Origin: Prosthecobacter debontii
Lineage (GTDB): Bacteria > Verrucomicrobiota > Verrucomicrobiia > Chthoniobacterales > Chthoniobacteraceae
Assembly (NCBI GenBank): GCA_945861385.1
Contig: CAMAUI010000009.1
Coordinates: 1-63,268 of the forward strand
Length of the DNA: 63,268 nt
Reading direction: 5' to 3'
Shown: positions 15,864 through 26,300 of the stretch, in pieces
Layout: each line of letters opens with the position of its first letter
How positions within the stretch are numbered: position 1 is the stretch's first letter
Notes under the pieces: generated by a model
Database searches by the model: none
Seen by the model: the letters and a program-made list of their open reading frames with translations, nothing else
Told to the model about the DNA's origin: nothing
Position numbers and translations under genes: made by a program

Positions 15864-15938
15864 TGTAGCTGCGCTCGTAAGAGCGCGGGAGCGATTCGCC
15901 AGGCCGCACCGAACCACGCTCTCACGAGCGCAGCTACG
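15864..15938. terminator. Inverted repeat between convergent genes, probable bidirectional terminator or REP-like element
   Basis: TGTAGCTGCGCTCGTAAGAG (15864-15883) and its near-complement at 15917-15938 (CTCTCACGAGCGCAGCTACG) form arms of about 21 bp with a 31-bp centre. It sits between two convergent stops (15815 and 16005). The 'TAGCTGCGCTCGT' core has the look of a dispersed palindromic repeat; only this copy is in the window. Confidence 0.7.
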
Positions 15939-16004
15939 AAGCCCGGCACGGCATCACCGTGATCCGCAGCATTTGTCCGGCCGCGGCACGGCCTGCGCGC
16001 GCTT

Positions 16005-19000
16005 CTATTCCGCAGGATGACCCGCCACCGCGCGGCGTCCTCGGCGCGCTGCTGCGAATCTGCCGATCGCAAACAACCCCGCTGCGATCCCGGAAAAAAT
16101 CCAGACGTTCGTCCACACGAGCCCGCTTTTGGGATCGGCGAAATGCAGCACGAGTTCCGCATGCGACTTCAATTTCAGGAAACGATAGACGCGCCCCTCC
16201 GTCGGAAAATCCACCGCGAGCGAGATGCGCCCGTCGGCTTCCAGCCCGGTCAGCACGGGATTGGGAGGCGGGCTCGCAAGGTTCGAAAAGGGATCTACCC
16301 CGGGAGCAGGCGCATTTTTACTTCCTTCGCCAGCCCCCTTGCCAGAACCGGCCGCGGTCCCGGTCGCCAGAGCCGGGGCAGTCGGCGAACTTCGCTGACC
16401 TTCCTGGTTTCCTCGCCCGCGAAAATACGGAAGCTCCGCCGGCGACGCAGCCCGCTGCTCCGTTGCCACACTGATTTCACCAATCTCCTCATCCCTCGCA
16501 TTATCCTTTCCCGAGAACACCGGATTTCCGCGTGCCGTGTTCAGCTCGCGGGTCTGCGACTGCGCGAGCTCCTCGGATTTTGCCACCGGCTTTTTCGCAT
16601 CCGCAGAAAGCGCGTCTTTTTCCCGCAGTTTGCCAAAACCCGATCCCTTTCCTCCGAATTCCATCTGTAGTGGAGGCTGCTTCGTCATCTCTCCCGGCTT
16701 TGCGGGTTTTGCGTCTGCCGGCGGAACCGGCTGATTCGCCACCTTCGCCTGCTGGATCACGATGCTATCATTCACGACAAGGTTCGACTTGCTCGCATCA
16801 TCGTAACGCCCCGCCTCCTGTTTTGCCGCCTGCTGCTTCTGCTCGGCGACCTTGCTTTTCCACCGGCCATCATACTTCAACCCCTTATCTTTCCGCTGCT
16901 CCTCTCCGGATCGCGCTTGAGGCAACGGCGCTGGCACATTCAATTGCCCCTGCCCCTGCAACGCTTGTACATCGCGAGACATCCCCTGCTCGCTGAGGAT
17001 GCGCCCATTGTCGGTAATCGCTTTTTCGAGTTCCTTTGCGTTGTACGTATTCCCGACATTCCCCTCGTCCCATAACGACTGGACATCCTTTCGCGTTTTC
17101 ACGGAGGCGGCCTTCGACAGCACATTCAGCGAGTCCCAGTTCGATCCGAGAACACCGTCATTTTTTCCAATGCTTTTGTTCAGGACATCGCATGTCGCCA
17201 TGAAATTGCGTTGCGCATTCGCCAGCGCCTCCCCCTTCAGCGTGCCTGATTGGATCAGCTTGTTCAGCGCCTTGAGCTCCTCGACCTGCGTGCGGCCCTT
17301 CTCGACATCGTGCAGCACATCGAGCACCGCGCGCATGTTGCCGTTGCTGTCCGTCAGCTCGCGATCCTCCGGCAGCCACACGTTCCAAAGCGTGCGCTCG
17401 ACGGTGACCCCGACCGCCTCAGCGTCGTCAAATTTCCGCGTCCCGCGGGATTCCATCCGCACCCCGACATGGCGCCACACGACCTCCACATCGTAGCTCA
17501 CGTCACCGGGCCGCGTCTTGATGAGGGGGACGAGGATCACCTGCACACCATTCACCACACCCGCATCCGCGCGCACCCCCTGGCCGGCGACGCGCGCGCT
17601 CACCAGTTCCGCGCCGGCCGGCAGCCTCACCGGGAGGAATTGGAGCGACCTGTTCTGCAAACGCCACACTGCACGGTGCCACTCGCTGCCATCGCGCCGC
17701 AGCGCAGTCGTCATCTCCGCCCATGCGCAGAATGCCGGGCGCGCCTCCATTTTTTCGAGGCGGTCCATGCCGATCACGATCTTCCATTCCGGCCGCACAC
17801 GGAAAATTCCCGCGCTCTTCGTCACCGTCGGCTGCATCGTCAGCTCCTCGATGCGTACCGGCTCGGCACCTTCCGTCGTGAGCTTCAACTCGTAATCGCT
17901 CGCATTGTCCGCGACCACATGCCCGCTCACGAACTGCGCTCCTCCAAACTCCGGCGCGGGCAGCGCCAGCTCCGGCCCCATCGGCACATCGAAATCCACC
18001 GCGAGATCCACCGCATCATGCACGTCGTCCTGAAACTCGACCTCGTACACCCGCCGTCCCTTCTCCACACGCGCGCGGGTCTCGCGCACCTGCGGCCCCC
18101 TCACACGCCCCTCGGGCAGCGCCTCCGGCAGCGAGAATGCCACGCGGTCCATGCTCCCCTGCCGCATCGAAAGCTGCACCCCGAGTGACAGCGACGCCCA
18201 CGTCTCATGCGCCTGCGCGTGCAGCACCCAGTCCGCGGCCCATTTCGGCGGCAGCGGGGCGAGCGCCACCTGCCCGGCGAACGCCTGGTTCTTGAAAACA
18301 AACCCGCGCTTCCGCTCGAGCGGGGCGAGGATTTGAAAATCCGTCGCGGCCTTCGCTGCATCCACCTCCCTCGCGGAATCCGCCGCGCCAGTCAGCTTCA
18401 GTGCAGCCTCGACGCCCTTGTGGCCGGCGACCACGGCCTCGCCCGTCACTTTTGAAAATCCCTCGATCACCAGCGGCTGGACATCGAGTTGCTTCGGCGC
18501 GGCAGCATAAAGGCGCACCAGATACACCACGAGCGGAGTCTTCTCCGGCGTCGCACCCTTGAAACGCACCCGCAGCTTTGCGCCATCGCGCCACCAGTCG
18601 AGCAGCCGCTCGCTGTCCACCGCCTGCACCTCGAATCCCTCCGGCAGCGACAACGTGACATCGAGCAACGGCTCCTTCCGCGCGAAGAGTTGCATCGAGG
18701 CAATCAACTCGATCTTCCGGTGATTCACCTGGTACACATAGTCCGTGCGCGCCTCGCGCTTCGCCGCGTCCAGCGCGATGCGATACGCCAGCGGTCCGGC
18801 GCCCGACCACGAGCCCACTGGCGTCCACTCACCGGCAACCTTGAGGTTCCGCTCCGTCTGCCGCAGCGAGGCAGCCGCCTGCGCCACGACGCCCGCGCCC
18901 GTGCCGGCGTACAGTTCCTGCACCACCTCGATCCGCTTCGCATCCGCGCCAAACGACAATGCCGCGCGTTCTCCCGGCAGCTCCTCCAACTGGGGACGCT

Positions 19001-19970
19001 CGGTGACGACCGCCATTTCATACCGCTCCTTCGCGGGCTCCGAGAGCACCACATCGAGCACCTGCCCGCCGTCCTCCTTGCGCAAACTCCACGATTTCAT
19101 CCCGGGAGCCTCGATGCCTGCGAGCACCGCATCCGCCGGCCGGATGTGGACGGAAAATTTGTCCTGCTGAGCGCCGGGAAATGAAAAGGCCACGCGCCCG
19201 TTCGCCCGCTCGTAGGCGGTCGAGACCGAGATCGCTGTCGTGATCTGCGCAAGCGCAGGCTTCACCACGCGCTCAGGGCCGCCACCCTCCACAAGTGTCA
19301 CGCGGATCGTGTCCGTCGCGCCGATCGCCGCCGTCACCGATTTTTTCCCATCCACGATCCGCTCGATCACGCCCGCGTCCGGCTGCACCTGCACCCGCCA
19401 GCGCGGTTCCGCCAGCGCGACCGTGAGGCGCGTGGCCGCCGTGCGCGGCACATTCCATCCAAAGGCGCGCTGTCCCCGCGGAAGCGGAATCTCCAGCCGC
19501 GCGGTGATCGTGTGCGCGCCCGGTTTCTCGACGAGCACCACTCCATCCGCAAGCGACACAGGCGCACCATCCAGCTCGAGCGAACCGACCCGCACATCGA
19601 ATGGCAGCGGCACCTTCACCCACGCGCTGTTGAATGTCGTCAGCATGATCGTCACCGAGATGGCCACCCGGCCTTCCTCCATCGTCGCGTCGTAGCGCGC
19701 CGAACTGAGCGCGAAATCGCGGGGCGCCGCAAACGGCTTCTCCGCCCCGTGCGCGACCTTCGCCGCCTCCCAAAGCTCGAGGAACCGCTCGTACGGCACA
19801 TAAAGATTATCCGGCTTCTGCTCGCGCACCGGCTTCCCCGGATCGTAGGGAACGATCACCGTGTCGCGCACCTTCGCGCGCTGCGGTGCCTTCTCCGCCG
19901 CGAACGTGGACAACCATCCGCCGGGTGCGATGACCGTGATGAGCAGCAGACCGAAAATACGCGCACTCAC
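16005..19970 (-). CDS. Giant envelope protein C of a three-paralogue operon
   Basis: This 1321-aa protein has a signal sequence (RIFGLLLITVIAPGGWLSTFAAE) and a C-terminal membrane helix (WTNVWIFSGIAAGLFAIGRF) with an arginine tail, so the bulk is extracytoplasmic and anchored at the C-terminus. It shares with its two upstream neighbours an N-terminal box, NLYVPYERFLELWEAAK, and a late box, LWNVWLPEDRELTD. Its middle is beta-rich; residues about 970-1180 add a lysine/glutamine-rich low-complexity section absent from the others. Start is GTG at 19970, overlapping the upstream stop as GTGA and preceded by GGGAGG; an ATG 246 bp upstream has no such support. No catalytic motif is recognised. See the next two entries. 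Confidence 0.85.
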   Translation of the reverse strand: MSARIFGLLLITVIAPGGWLSTFAAEKAPQRAKVRDTVIVPYDPGKPVREQKPDNLYVPYERFLELWEAAKVAHGAEKPFAAPRDFALSSARYDATMEEGRVAISVTIMLTTFNSAWVKVPLPFDVRVGSLELDGAPVSLADGVVLVEKPGAHTITARLEIPLPRGQRAFGWNVPRTAATRLTVALAEPRWRVQVQPDAGVIERIVDGKKSVTAAIGATDTIRVTLVEGGGPERVVKPALAQITTAISVSTAYERANGRVAFSFPGAQQDKFSVHIRPADAVLAGIEAPGMKSWSLRKEDGGQVLDVVLSEPAKERYEMAVVTERPQLEELPGERAALSFGADAKRIEVVQELYAGTGAGVVAQAAASLRQTERNLKVAGEWTPVGSWSGAGPLAYRIALDAAKREARTDYVYQVNHRKIELIASMQLFARKEPLLDVTLSLPEGFEVQAVDSERLLDWWRDGAKLRVRFKGATPEKTPLVVYLVRLYAAAPKQLDVQPLVIEGFSKVTGEAVVAGHKGVEAALKLTGAADSAREVDAAKAATDFQILAPLERKRGFVFKNQAFAGQVALAPLPPKWAADWVLHAQAHETWASLSLGVQLSMRQGSMDRVAFSLPEALPEGRVRGPQVRETRARVEKGRRVYEVEFQDDVHDAVDLAVDFDVPMGPELALPAPEFGGAQFVSGHVVADNASDYELKLTTEGAEPVRIEELTMQPTVTKSAGIFRVRPEWKIVIGMDRLEKMEARPAFCAWAEMTTALRRDGSEWHRAVWRLQNRSLQFLPVRLPAGAELVSARVAGQGVRADAGVVNGVQVILVPLIKTRPGDVSYDVEVVWRHVGVRMESRGTRKFDDAEAVGVTVERTLWNVWLPEDRELTDSNGNMRAVLDVLHDVEKGRTQVEELKALNKLIQSGTLKGEALANAQRNFMATCDVLNKSIGKNDGVLGSNWDSLNVLSKAASVKTRKDVQSLWDEGNVGNTYNAKELEKAITDNGRILSEQGMSRDVQALQGQGQLNVPAPLPQARSGEEQRKDKGLKYDGRWKSKVAEQKQQAAKQEAGRYDDASKSNLVVNDSIVIQQAKVANQPVPPADAKPAKPGEMTKQPPLQMEFGGKGSGFGKLREKDALSADAKKPVAKSEELAQSQTRELNTARGNPVFSGKDNARDEEIGEISVATEQRAASPAELPYFRGRGNQEGQRSSPTAPALATGTAAGSGKGAGEGSKNAPAPGVDPFSNLASPPPNPVLTGLEADGRISLAVDFPTEGRVYRFLKLKSHAELVLHFADPKSGLVWTNVWIFSGIAAGLFAIGRFAAARRGRRAVAGHPAE

Positions 19971-22900
19971 GCCAGCACCTCCCTTCGCCCGCGGAACACG
20001 CACCATGCGCCGATCCTGTTCAGCAGAAGCGCCGCGAGCCAACCGCCCAGCGCCGCGTTGCACACCGCGGTCCACGCCGGCAGCCCGCACAGCGGCACCG
20101 CCGAGAGCAAGAGCACCGCCCACACACTTGCCCGCCATGGCAGCCGCGCGACAAAATAAAACGTCACCCCACCACCCACGAACCAGAACCACAATCGCCG
20201 CGCCCTGCTCCACCAACTGTCGTACCGCACCGACACATTCTCCGGCGCATAAAGCCCGCCGAAGACCAGCGGCTGGCCGGCCTTTGGAAGATCAATCAGC
20301 ACGGGCAGCAACCCACCCACCCGCCGCCGTGCGTCCGCATTTGCAACCAATTTTTCCTTCGGTTGATCTGGATTCGGCGGCATCTCCAACTGTGGAGATT
20401 GCACAGCCTGTCGAACATCATCAGCAGGCACGGCCATCCTCGGTTTGGGGTTCGACATCCCGTCCGAATCGGCCCTGGACATTGCTGCGCTCGCAGGATG
20501 CTTTATCGAGCCCATCGAATACCAGCGGGTGCCGAGCGTCCCCACGATGCCTGCGCCGAACTTCGCGATGAGCACACTCTCACGCTCTGGCTCGGGCTTG
20601 CCGAGGTTGCTGTCGAAATCCGTGTAACTGAATCCCTCCGGCAGCCACAGCCGCCACTCGCTGCGGAGGATCGGGATTTCCTTCGCGAGCCGGGGCGCGG
20701 CGAGCGCGAACTTTCCCGTGGTTCCGAGAGCTTCCGCCGGAGTCTCGTACAGCAGCGTCACGGCAATGACGACATTCGCCCCGGCCTTGGCCGGCAATTG
20801 CACGCGCACCACGCCGGGACGGTCCGCGACCGGCTTCACGGGCGCACCATCCACGACGAGCGAAAGCAGCGCCGCTTTTTCCGGGAGCGCGACATCGAGA
20901 TGCTGCGCGCCCGCGGTCCGCAGTTTCAACGCCGCCTCATGCCGGTGCAGCCCGCCCGTGCTCACGACCGTATCCAGATCGAACTGGTCAACCACCGTCT
21001 TCAAGACCGCGGCGGCAGCGTGGCGCACACCGCGCAGCGTCAGCGAATACTCCGAGCCCAGCCAGCCGAACACACCGATCACGCGGTGCGATGGCGCATA
21101 TCCGCCCAGGCGCGGCGCGTGGAGCGAATCCACCTCGTTCAGCCCCTTGGTTTCAAAGTGAATCTCCGTCTCCGTGTTCGCCTCCACCGCCCACAGTCCG
21201 CTCGAGCGCGTCACATCCAGCGGCGCGATCACAGGCACCTTTGCCACGAAGGAATACCCCTGCCCGCCATCCGCGTCCGCCTTCTTCGCCACGGGAACCT
21301 GCGCGCTGATCGCCAGCTCGTAAGCGCCCGTGAGATCCTTCTGGAAAGTGATCGTCCACACGTCGCCAGCGAGCGTCCGCTCAGCGATCTGCGGCCCGTC
21401 GAATTGGAAATTCTGCGCGAGTTCCGCCGGCACGCGCAGCTTCACCGACCGCGTGCCTCCGTGCAGGAATTCGTAGTTCATCGCGGCATGCACATCGAGC
21501 ACGCCCTCCAGCGGCAGAGCGTATCCGGTGAGCGAGGCGAGCACTTGCGCGGGGCGCTTGAAAACACGCACCGCAAGTTCCATCACATCCCTCCGGAACC
21601 ACGCGTATGCCCCGCGCACCGGCGTCACCCGTCCATCGCGCCGCTCCAGTGTCTCGCCCGGCTGCGCCTCGATCCGGAATGCGCCCGCGGCATCGAGCGC
21701 AACGTAGCCCGTGACTTTCGACACCCCACCGATCTTCACATCGCCAAGCACGAAAGGCAGGCCCTCCTCGGGCAGCTTCGTCCAGCCCGCCGGCTCCACG
21801 CGGCTCCGCACCCGGAACACCCGCGCCGCCTGCGACTCATCGCTCCAGCTTATCGTCACCTTGTTCCCGTCCGCGCGCCACTCGGGCTCACTCTCCACGC
21901 TGGCTGCCGCGACGGCCATGACCTGCGTCAGCTCCTCGCCATCCGGCAGCGTCATCACCGCGGAAAAGCTGCGCCCGCGGTCATCGCGGAGCGTGATCGT
22001 CCGCTCGATGAAAACGGCATCCGTGCGAAACCGAACGAGCGTGTCCACATCCGCCTCGGTGCGCGGCTTTGCCCGCTCGATCATCACCCGCGGCGGCGGC
22101 GGGAGGCTGTCGAAGCGGAAGGCATTGAAAAATCCGCGCCGCCCCGTGTCGCTGACATTTGGCACACGCCGCAGCTTCGTGCCGGCAACCACATCCCGCA
22201 CCACGACACTCTCATCCGCGCTGATTCCAAACTCGCCTTCCAGCCGCGGGATTCCCGCAAGCCCCGGCACCGGCAGCACGGGCGCTCCCGCGTCGGCACC
22301 GGCGAGCGAGGCGATTTCAAACTCGATCCGGACATCCACGCTCCTCCGCGCACCCGGCTGGAGTGTCACTTTCACCCGCCCATCCGACGCCTCCCACGCC
22401 GCGATCTCGGGTGCGTCCACGACGAGAATCCTCGCCGCCGGGGGCACCGTGAATTCGAAGGACACCGGCAGATCACCGAGCTGGCTCGCGAGCGAAAACA
22501 CGGAGCGCGCATTCGCCTTCTCGGAATCCAATTCGTAAAGCACCTCCACTTTCGCGCTCATCGGGACAGCGCCCGCATCCACCGCGCCGGCAGCATTCCA
22601 CGTCGCCGCGATGGTGTTCGCCTGCGGCGTCAGCACGGCGCGCAGGAGCGTCGCGTCGCCCGCGGGCTCGATCTTCAACGGCAGGCCCGCGGACTCGACG
22701 GCAACTTTCGCCGGAAGCCGCACATGGAACTCGCCGGAGGCGGCTGGAGGCACGATCAGCGCGAGGCTGCTCCGGCCACCGGCAGTCTGCACCGGCGCGG
22801 TCAGCGTGAACGCCAGCTTGTGTTCCCCGCGGCCGCTCACGATCAGCATTGCAGGCTGCTCGTCTTTCCCTCCCGCCGCGGCAAAGGCCGCACCGCCATC

Positions 22901-23299
22901 CAGTGTGGCATCCGCCAGCGCCGCGCCGCGAAAATCCAGCGGCAGCGCGGCGAAACCGTCGTTGAGCACGTTCACGATGATCTCCGCGGAGATGACAAGC
23001 GTCCGCCCCTCCACTGCCCCGCGATAGTTCGCAGCCGACAGCACCGCAGTGCGTGGCGCAAGCGGGCGCGCGGGTTTCGCGGCGCCCGCATCGCGCAGCA
23101 GTGCCTCGTATTGTTCCCGCGAAAGCAGCACGGCCTTCTGCGTGCCCAGGACTTTTGCAAGCTGGGCCGTCGGCACCCACAGCTCCCTGCGATCCGGCTG
23201 CCGCGGCGCGACCTCCCCGGCGCGCGCAGCCAGCACGACCGCCGCCATGCAGACGAGGCGCACGGCGCGGGCTGACAAAATTGCGGCGATTGCTTTCAT
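19967..23299 (-). CDS. Giant envelope protein B of a three-paralogue operon
   Basis: This 1110-aa protein has a signal peptide (MKAIAAILSARAVRLVCMAAVVLAARA, partly quoted). Its N-terminal box KAVLLSREQYEALLRDA aligns with the YVPYERFLELW box of protein C. The block ILRSEWRLWLPEGFSYTDFD matches protein C's LWNVWLPE and protein A's TKWTVFLPQ. Two or three hydrophobic helices close the chain (LWFWFVGGGVTFYFVARL, VWAVLLLSAVPLCGLPAW, NAALGGWLAALLL). The rest is beta-rich with many VxV strands, like large adhesin or macroglobulin-type exoproteins, but I do not recognise a named family. It lies 6 bp after protein A and overlaps protein C by GTGA. Confidence 0.85.
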   Translation of the reverse strand: MKAIAAILSARAVRLVCMAAVVLAARAGEVAPRQPDRRELWVPTAQLAKVLGTQKAVLLSREQYEALLRDAGAAKPARPLAPRTAVLSAANYRGAVEGRTLVISAEIIVNVLNDGFAALPLDFRGAALADATLDGGAAFAAAGGKDEQPAMLIVSGRGEHKLAFTLTAPVQTAGGRSSLALIVPPAASGEFHVRLPAKVAVESAGLPLKIEPAGDATLLRAVLTPQANTIAATWNAAGAVDAGAVPMSAKVEVLYELDSEKANARSVFSLASQLGDLPVSFEFTVPPAARILVVDAPEIAAWEASDGRVKVTLQPGARRSVDVRIEFEIASLAGADAGAPVLPVPGLAGIPRLEGEFGISADESVVVRDVVAGTKLRRVPNVSDTGRRGFFNAFRFDSLPPPPRVMIERAKPRTEADVDTLVRFRTDAVFIERTITLRDDRGRSFSAVMTLPDGEELTQVMAVAAASVESEPEWRADGNKVTISWSDESQAARVFRVRSRVEPAGWTKLPEEGLPFVLGDVKIGGVSKVTGYVALDAAGAFRIEAQPGETLERRDGRVTPVRGAYAWFRRDVMELAVRVFKRPAQVLASLTGYALPLEGVLDVHAAMNYEFLHGGTRSVKLRVPAELAQNFQFDGPQIAERTLAGDVWTITFQKDLTGAYELAISAQVPVAKKADADGGQGYSFVAKVPVIAPLDVTRSSGLWAVEANTETEIHFETKGLNEVDSLHAPRLGGYAPSHRVIGVFGWLGSEYSLTLRGVRHAAAAVLKTVVDQFDLDTVVSTGGLHRHEAALKLRTAGAQHLDVALPEKAALLSLVVDGAPVKPVADRPGVVRVQLPAKAGANVVIAVTLLYETPAEALGTTGKFALAAPRLAKEIPILRSEWRLWLPEGFSYTDFDSNLGKPEPERESVLIAKFGAGIVGTLGTRWYSMGSIKHPASAAMSRADSDGMSNPKPRMAVPADDVRQAVQSPQLEMPPNPDQPKEKLVANADARRRVGGLLPVLIDLPKAGQPLVFGGLYAPENVSVRYDSWWSRARRLWFWFVGGGVTFYFVARLPWRASVWAVLLLSAVPLCGLPAWTAVCNAALGGWLAALLLNRIGAWCVFRGRREVLA

Positions 23300-23305
23300 C
23301 GGCGG

Positions 23306-26300
23306 TCAGGCCCCGGCCGGAGGTTGATTGTCCGTTCCCGCTGGCTTCGGCGCGGATGCCGCGGGCGCGGGGCCATACACCATCGCCGCAATCCGCCGCT
23401 CCCGCCGCTCGCGCCATTCCCGGCAGTCGCGCCAGCACCCGAGCGCCGCCCAGACGAATCCCGCGGCCATCACACCGCCGAAAGCCGCCTGCCACACACC
23501 GGCCGTCCGCGGATGCACCGCCCCGCTGACGATCAGTGCGCCAATTCCCACGGCGATAAAATAAGCCCATCGCTCACGCGGGGATTTTCTGAGGCACACA
23601 ACGCCGATCCCAAATGTGATGAGCGCCGCGAAGGCCTGCAAAAGAAACGAATACGTCTTCCCGCGGTACCCAACCGTAATGGCCGCGGGCGCCTCCATCC
23701 GGCGCAATTCGAACTTCTGCCCCTCGGTGCGGAGCTGGGTGTTGAAGCCCGGCTTCGTCGGCTCCGGGACCACCCCGGGCTCCGACCGCGCGATGCGCCC
23801 GATGCCCGTTTCGCCGGGGCCGAGCCTTGCGACGATACGCCAGAGAATCCGCGGCCATCGCTCGCTTCCCACGCGGCTGATGCTCTCGCGCATCGCCCCT
23901 CCGAAGCCCACGTACCGATGATCCTGCGGCAGGAACACCGTCCACTTCGTCTGCAGCACCTTCACGTCCGCGACTCCCGGCGGCTGCACGTCGAACTCAC
24001 CGCGCCAGCCCAGCTTCTCCCCCGGCTTCGGGCTCGGCAGCTCGTACACAAAGCGGATCGCAAACTCCCCGGTGTTCCCTCCCTTCACCGGCAGGCGGAT
24101 GAGCACCTCGTTCTTGGCGGGCCGCCGGCTCGGCTGCTGCGGCTCGCCGTCCACGAACGCATCGCTCAGCAGACGCGCCGCCTTTCCGCCGCGCGTCGGG
24201 AGCTGCACGCTGAAGAACTGCTGCGAGTTGTTTTTCACCCAGTACACCACCTCGGTCGTCTCCGCCTGATCCTCGGCGATCACACTCGTGAGCACCGCGT
24301 AAGTCACCACCGCCTGCGGCACATCGAGGAATGAATTCTTCGAGACGCCAAGGCTCAGTGCGACGGGATGCTGGCTGTATTTGTATGCGAGAAAAATGCC
24401 GTCCCTCTGCAACGCGGGGCGCAATTCCTTCGGGTCAATCGTCTCCAGCCCCTTCGCATCGGTGCTCGTGAGTTCGAGGTTGCCGACCTTCACCACCGCG
24501 ATCTGCCCCGTCTCGCGGAAAACCCCGGTCGCCTTGATCTCGTGCAGCGTCACCGGCACCACTTCGCCGGGCTTCTGCTCACCCCGCGCCGCGTCGTGGG
24601 TCAGGACGAGGTGGTATTTGCCGAGCACCTTGTCCTGCGTCACCACGCGCCATTCGGTCGCGCCGTCCGGCTGTCCATCCGCGCCCTTCGCCCCGGCCTT
24701 GATCCGTTCGCGGATCTGCGCGCCCTCGATCTTCAAGTCGTCGGCAATCGCCTTCGGCACCTCGATCGTGAACTCGCTCACGCCCGCGAACTCGACCGTG
24801 TAATGCACATGCCATTCGTGGCGGGTGAGCGTCTCCCGCACATCCACGAGCCCGAGCACCTCCGCGGAAACGCGCGGCTTCCGCAGCTCGAATGCGATCG
24901 TCGCCGGCGCCACGACTTTGTTCCCCTGCGTGCGATAGCGAAAGCCGAGCGTCAGCGGCGCGCGCGCATCCGCAACGGTCACGCCGTCGAGGTTACCGAT
25001 GTCCTCCTCGATGAAATCCGCCTTGTCGGTTGTGTTCGCCTTGAGACTCACATGGACGCCGATGCCCGCCTTCGCATCATGCCGCTCCACGCCGAGCGGC
25101 CGGATCACCGGCACCGTCAGGGCATCGTCCGCCTTGGCGCGTGGCATCTCGCCGGCGATGCGGAAACCAAAAGTCCCCGTCTGCCGCTGCTTGAAGGACG
25201 CCGTCAGCACCGTCTTCCCATCCACCACCGCGCGGCTCGCCTCCGCGGCCTTCCCCACGATTTCCGCGTCGGCAAACCCCGGCGGCAATTCGATCTGCAC
25301 GGAAAACACACCCGCTTTTTTCACCGTGTAAGTCACCGCCGCATCGAGCTTGAGCACATCCGTGCCGACGATGAGCGAAGTGCGTGTCGCCACCTCGATC
25401 TGCGGCTTCGCCTCGGTGATCGCGAGCGCGCCGGCGTAAGGCAGCCGCAGATAGCGGTAGCTCGCGACGAGGCCGGCGGGCGGCGCCCCGTCCTTGCCCG
25501 CCGCGACAGCTTGCTGCGTGAGCCCGGCCAGGCCGGAGGGCTCCACGATCAATTCGCCATCGGAGGAAACATTCACACTGCCGCTCTGCCGCTCGACGCC
25601 TGCCACCTTGATTTCCGGCAGCTTCACAGTCTGCGGCAGTATCCCGACCGGCGCTTCGAGGCGCAGGCGGAGAACGTACGCATCCTTCGCAGGCGTGTGC
25701 AGCTTCACCGAGATGGTCTGCAAGTCCGCGGGCGTGGCACCCGGCAGCGTCACCCATTCCTTGATGTTCTGCCCCTCGACGGCGAGCACCTGGAATCCCC
25801 CGGGAACCGCGAAGCCCAGTTCACCCACCCCTGCGCGAAGGATGCGGAAATTCACCGCCGCATCCACGCGCACCGCGCCGTGACCGACGCGAAGGTCCGC
25901 CGCCACATCCGCAAAAAGCAACGCGGGCAGGGCGGTCTCGCCGCCTTTCTTCGTCCACGAAACCGTCACTTCCTGCGAAGCGCCGAAGTACACCGCGAGC
26001 TTCGTCCCATTTCCCTGCTCCACCGCGCTGAACGCGGCAGCCGGCTTCACCTCAAACTCCAGGCCCTTCTCCGGCACCGTCAGCTCGAATTGCGACACCG
26101 CCGTCCTCGGCAGCTTGAGCGCGAGAGTCGCCCGTCCCTTGTCCCGCACCACACGGCCATGCACCGTGGCATCCAGCGTGTAGGCGCCCTTGTTTTGGAA
26201 AATGACCTCGTGTCCTCCATCCACCGCGTTCAGCAGCGCAGTGGTCTTCACATCCGCGAGCGCCAGTTCGCCGCCAAGCTTCAGCGAGGACCATCCATCC

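Noticed and set aside
20363-23275. A 970-codon open frame on the plus strand
   Set aside because: It lies entirely antisense to giant protein B. Its translation is His/Arg-rich without signal, domains or start, as expected for an antisense frame of a GC-rich gene.
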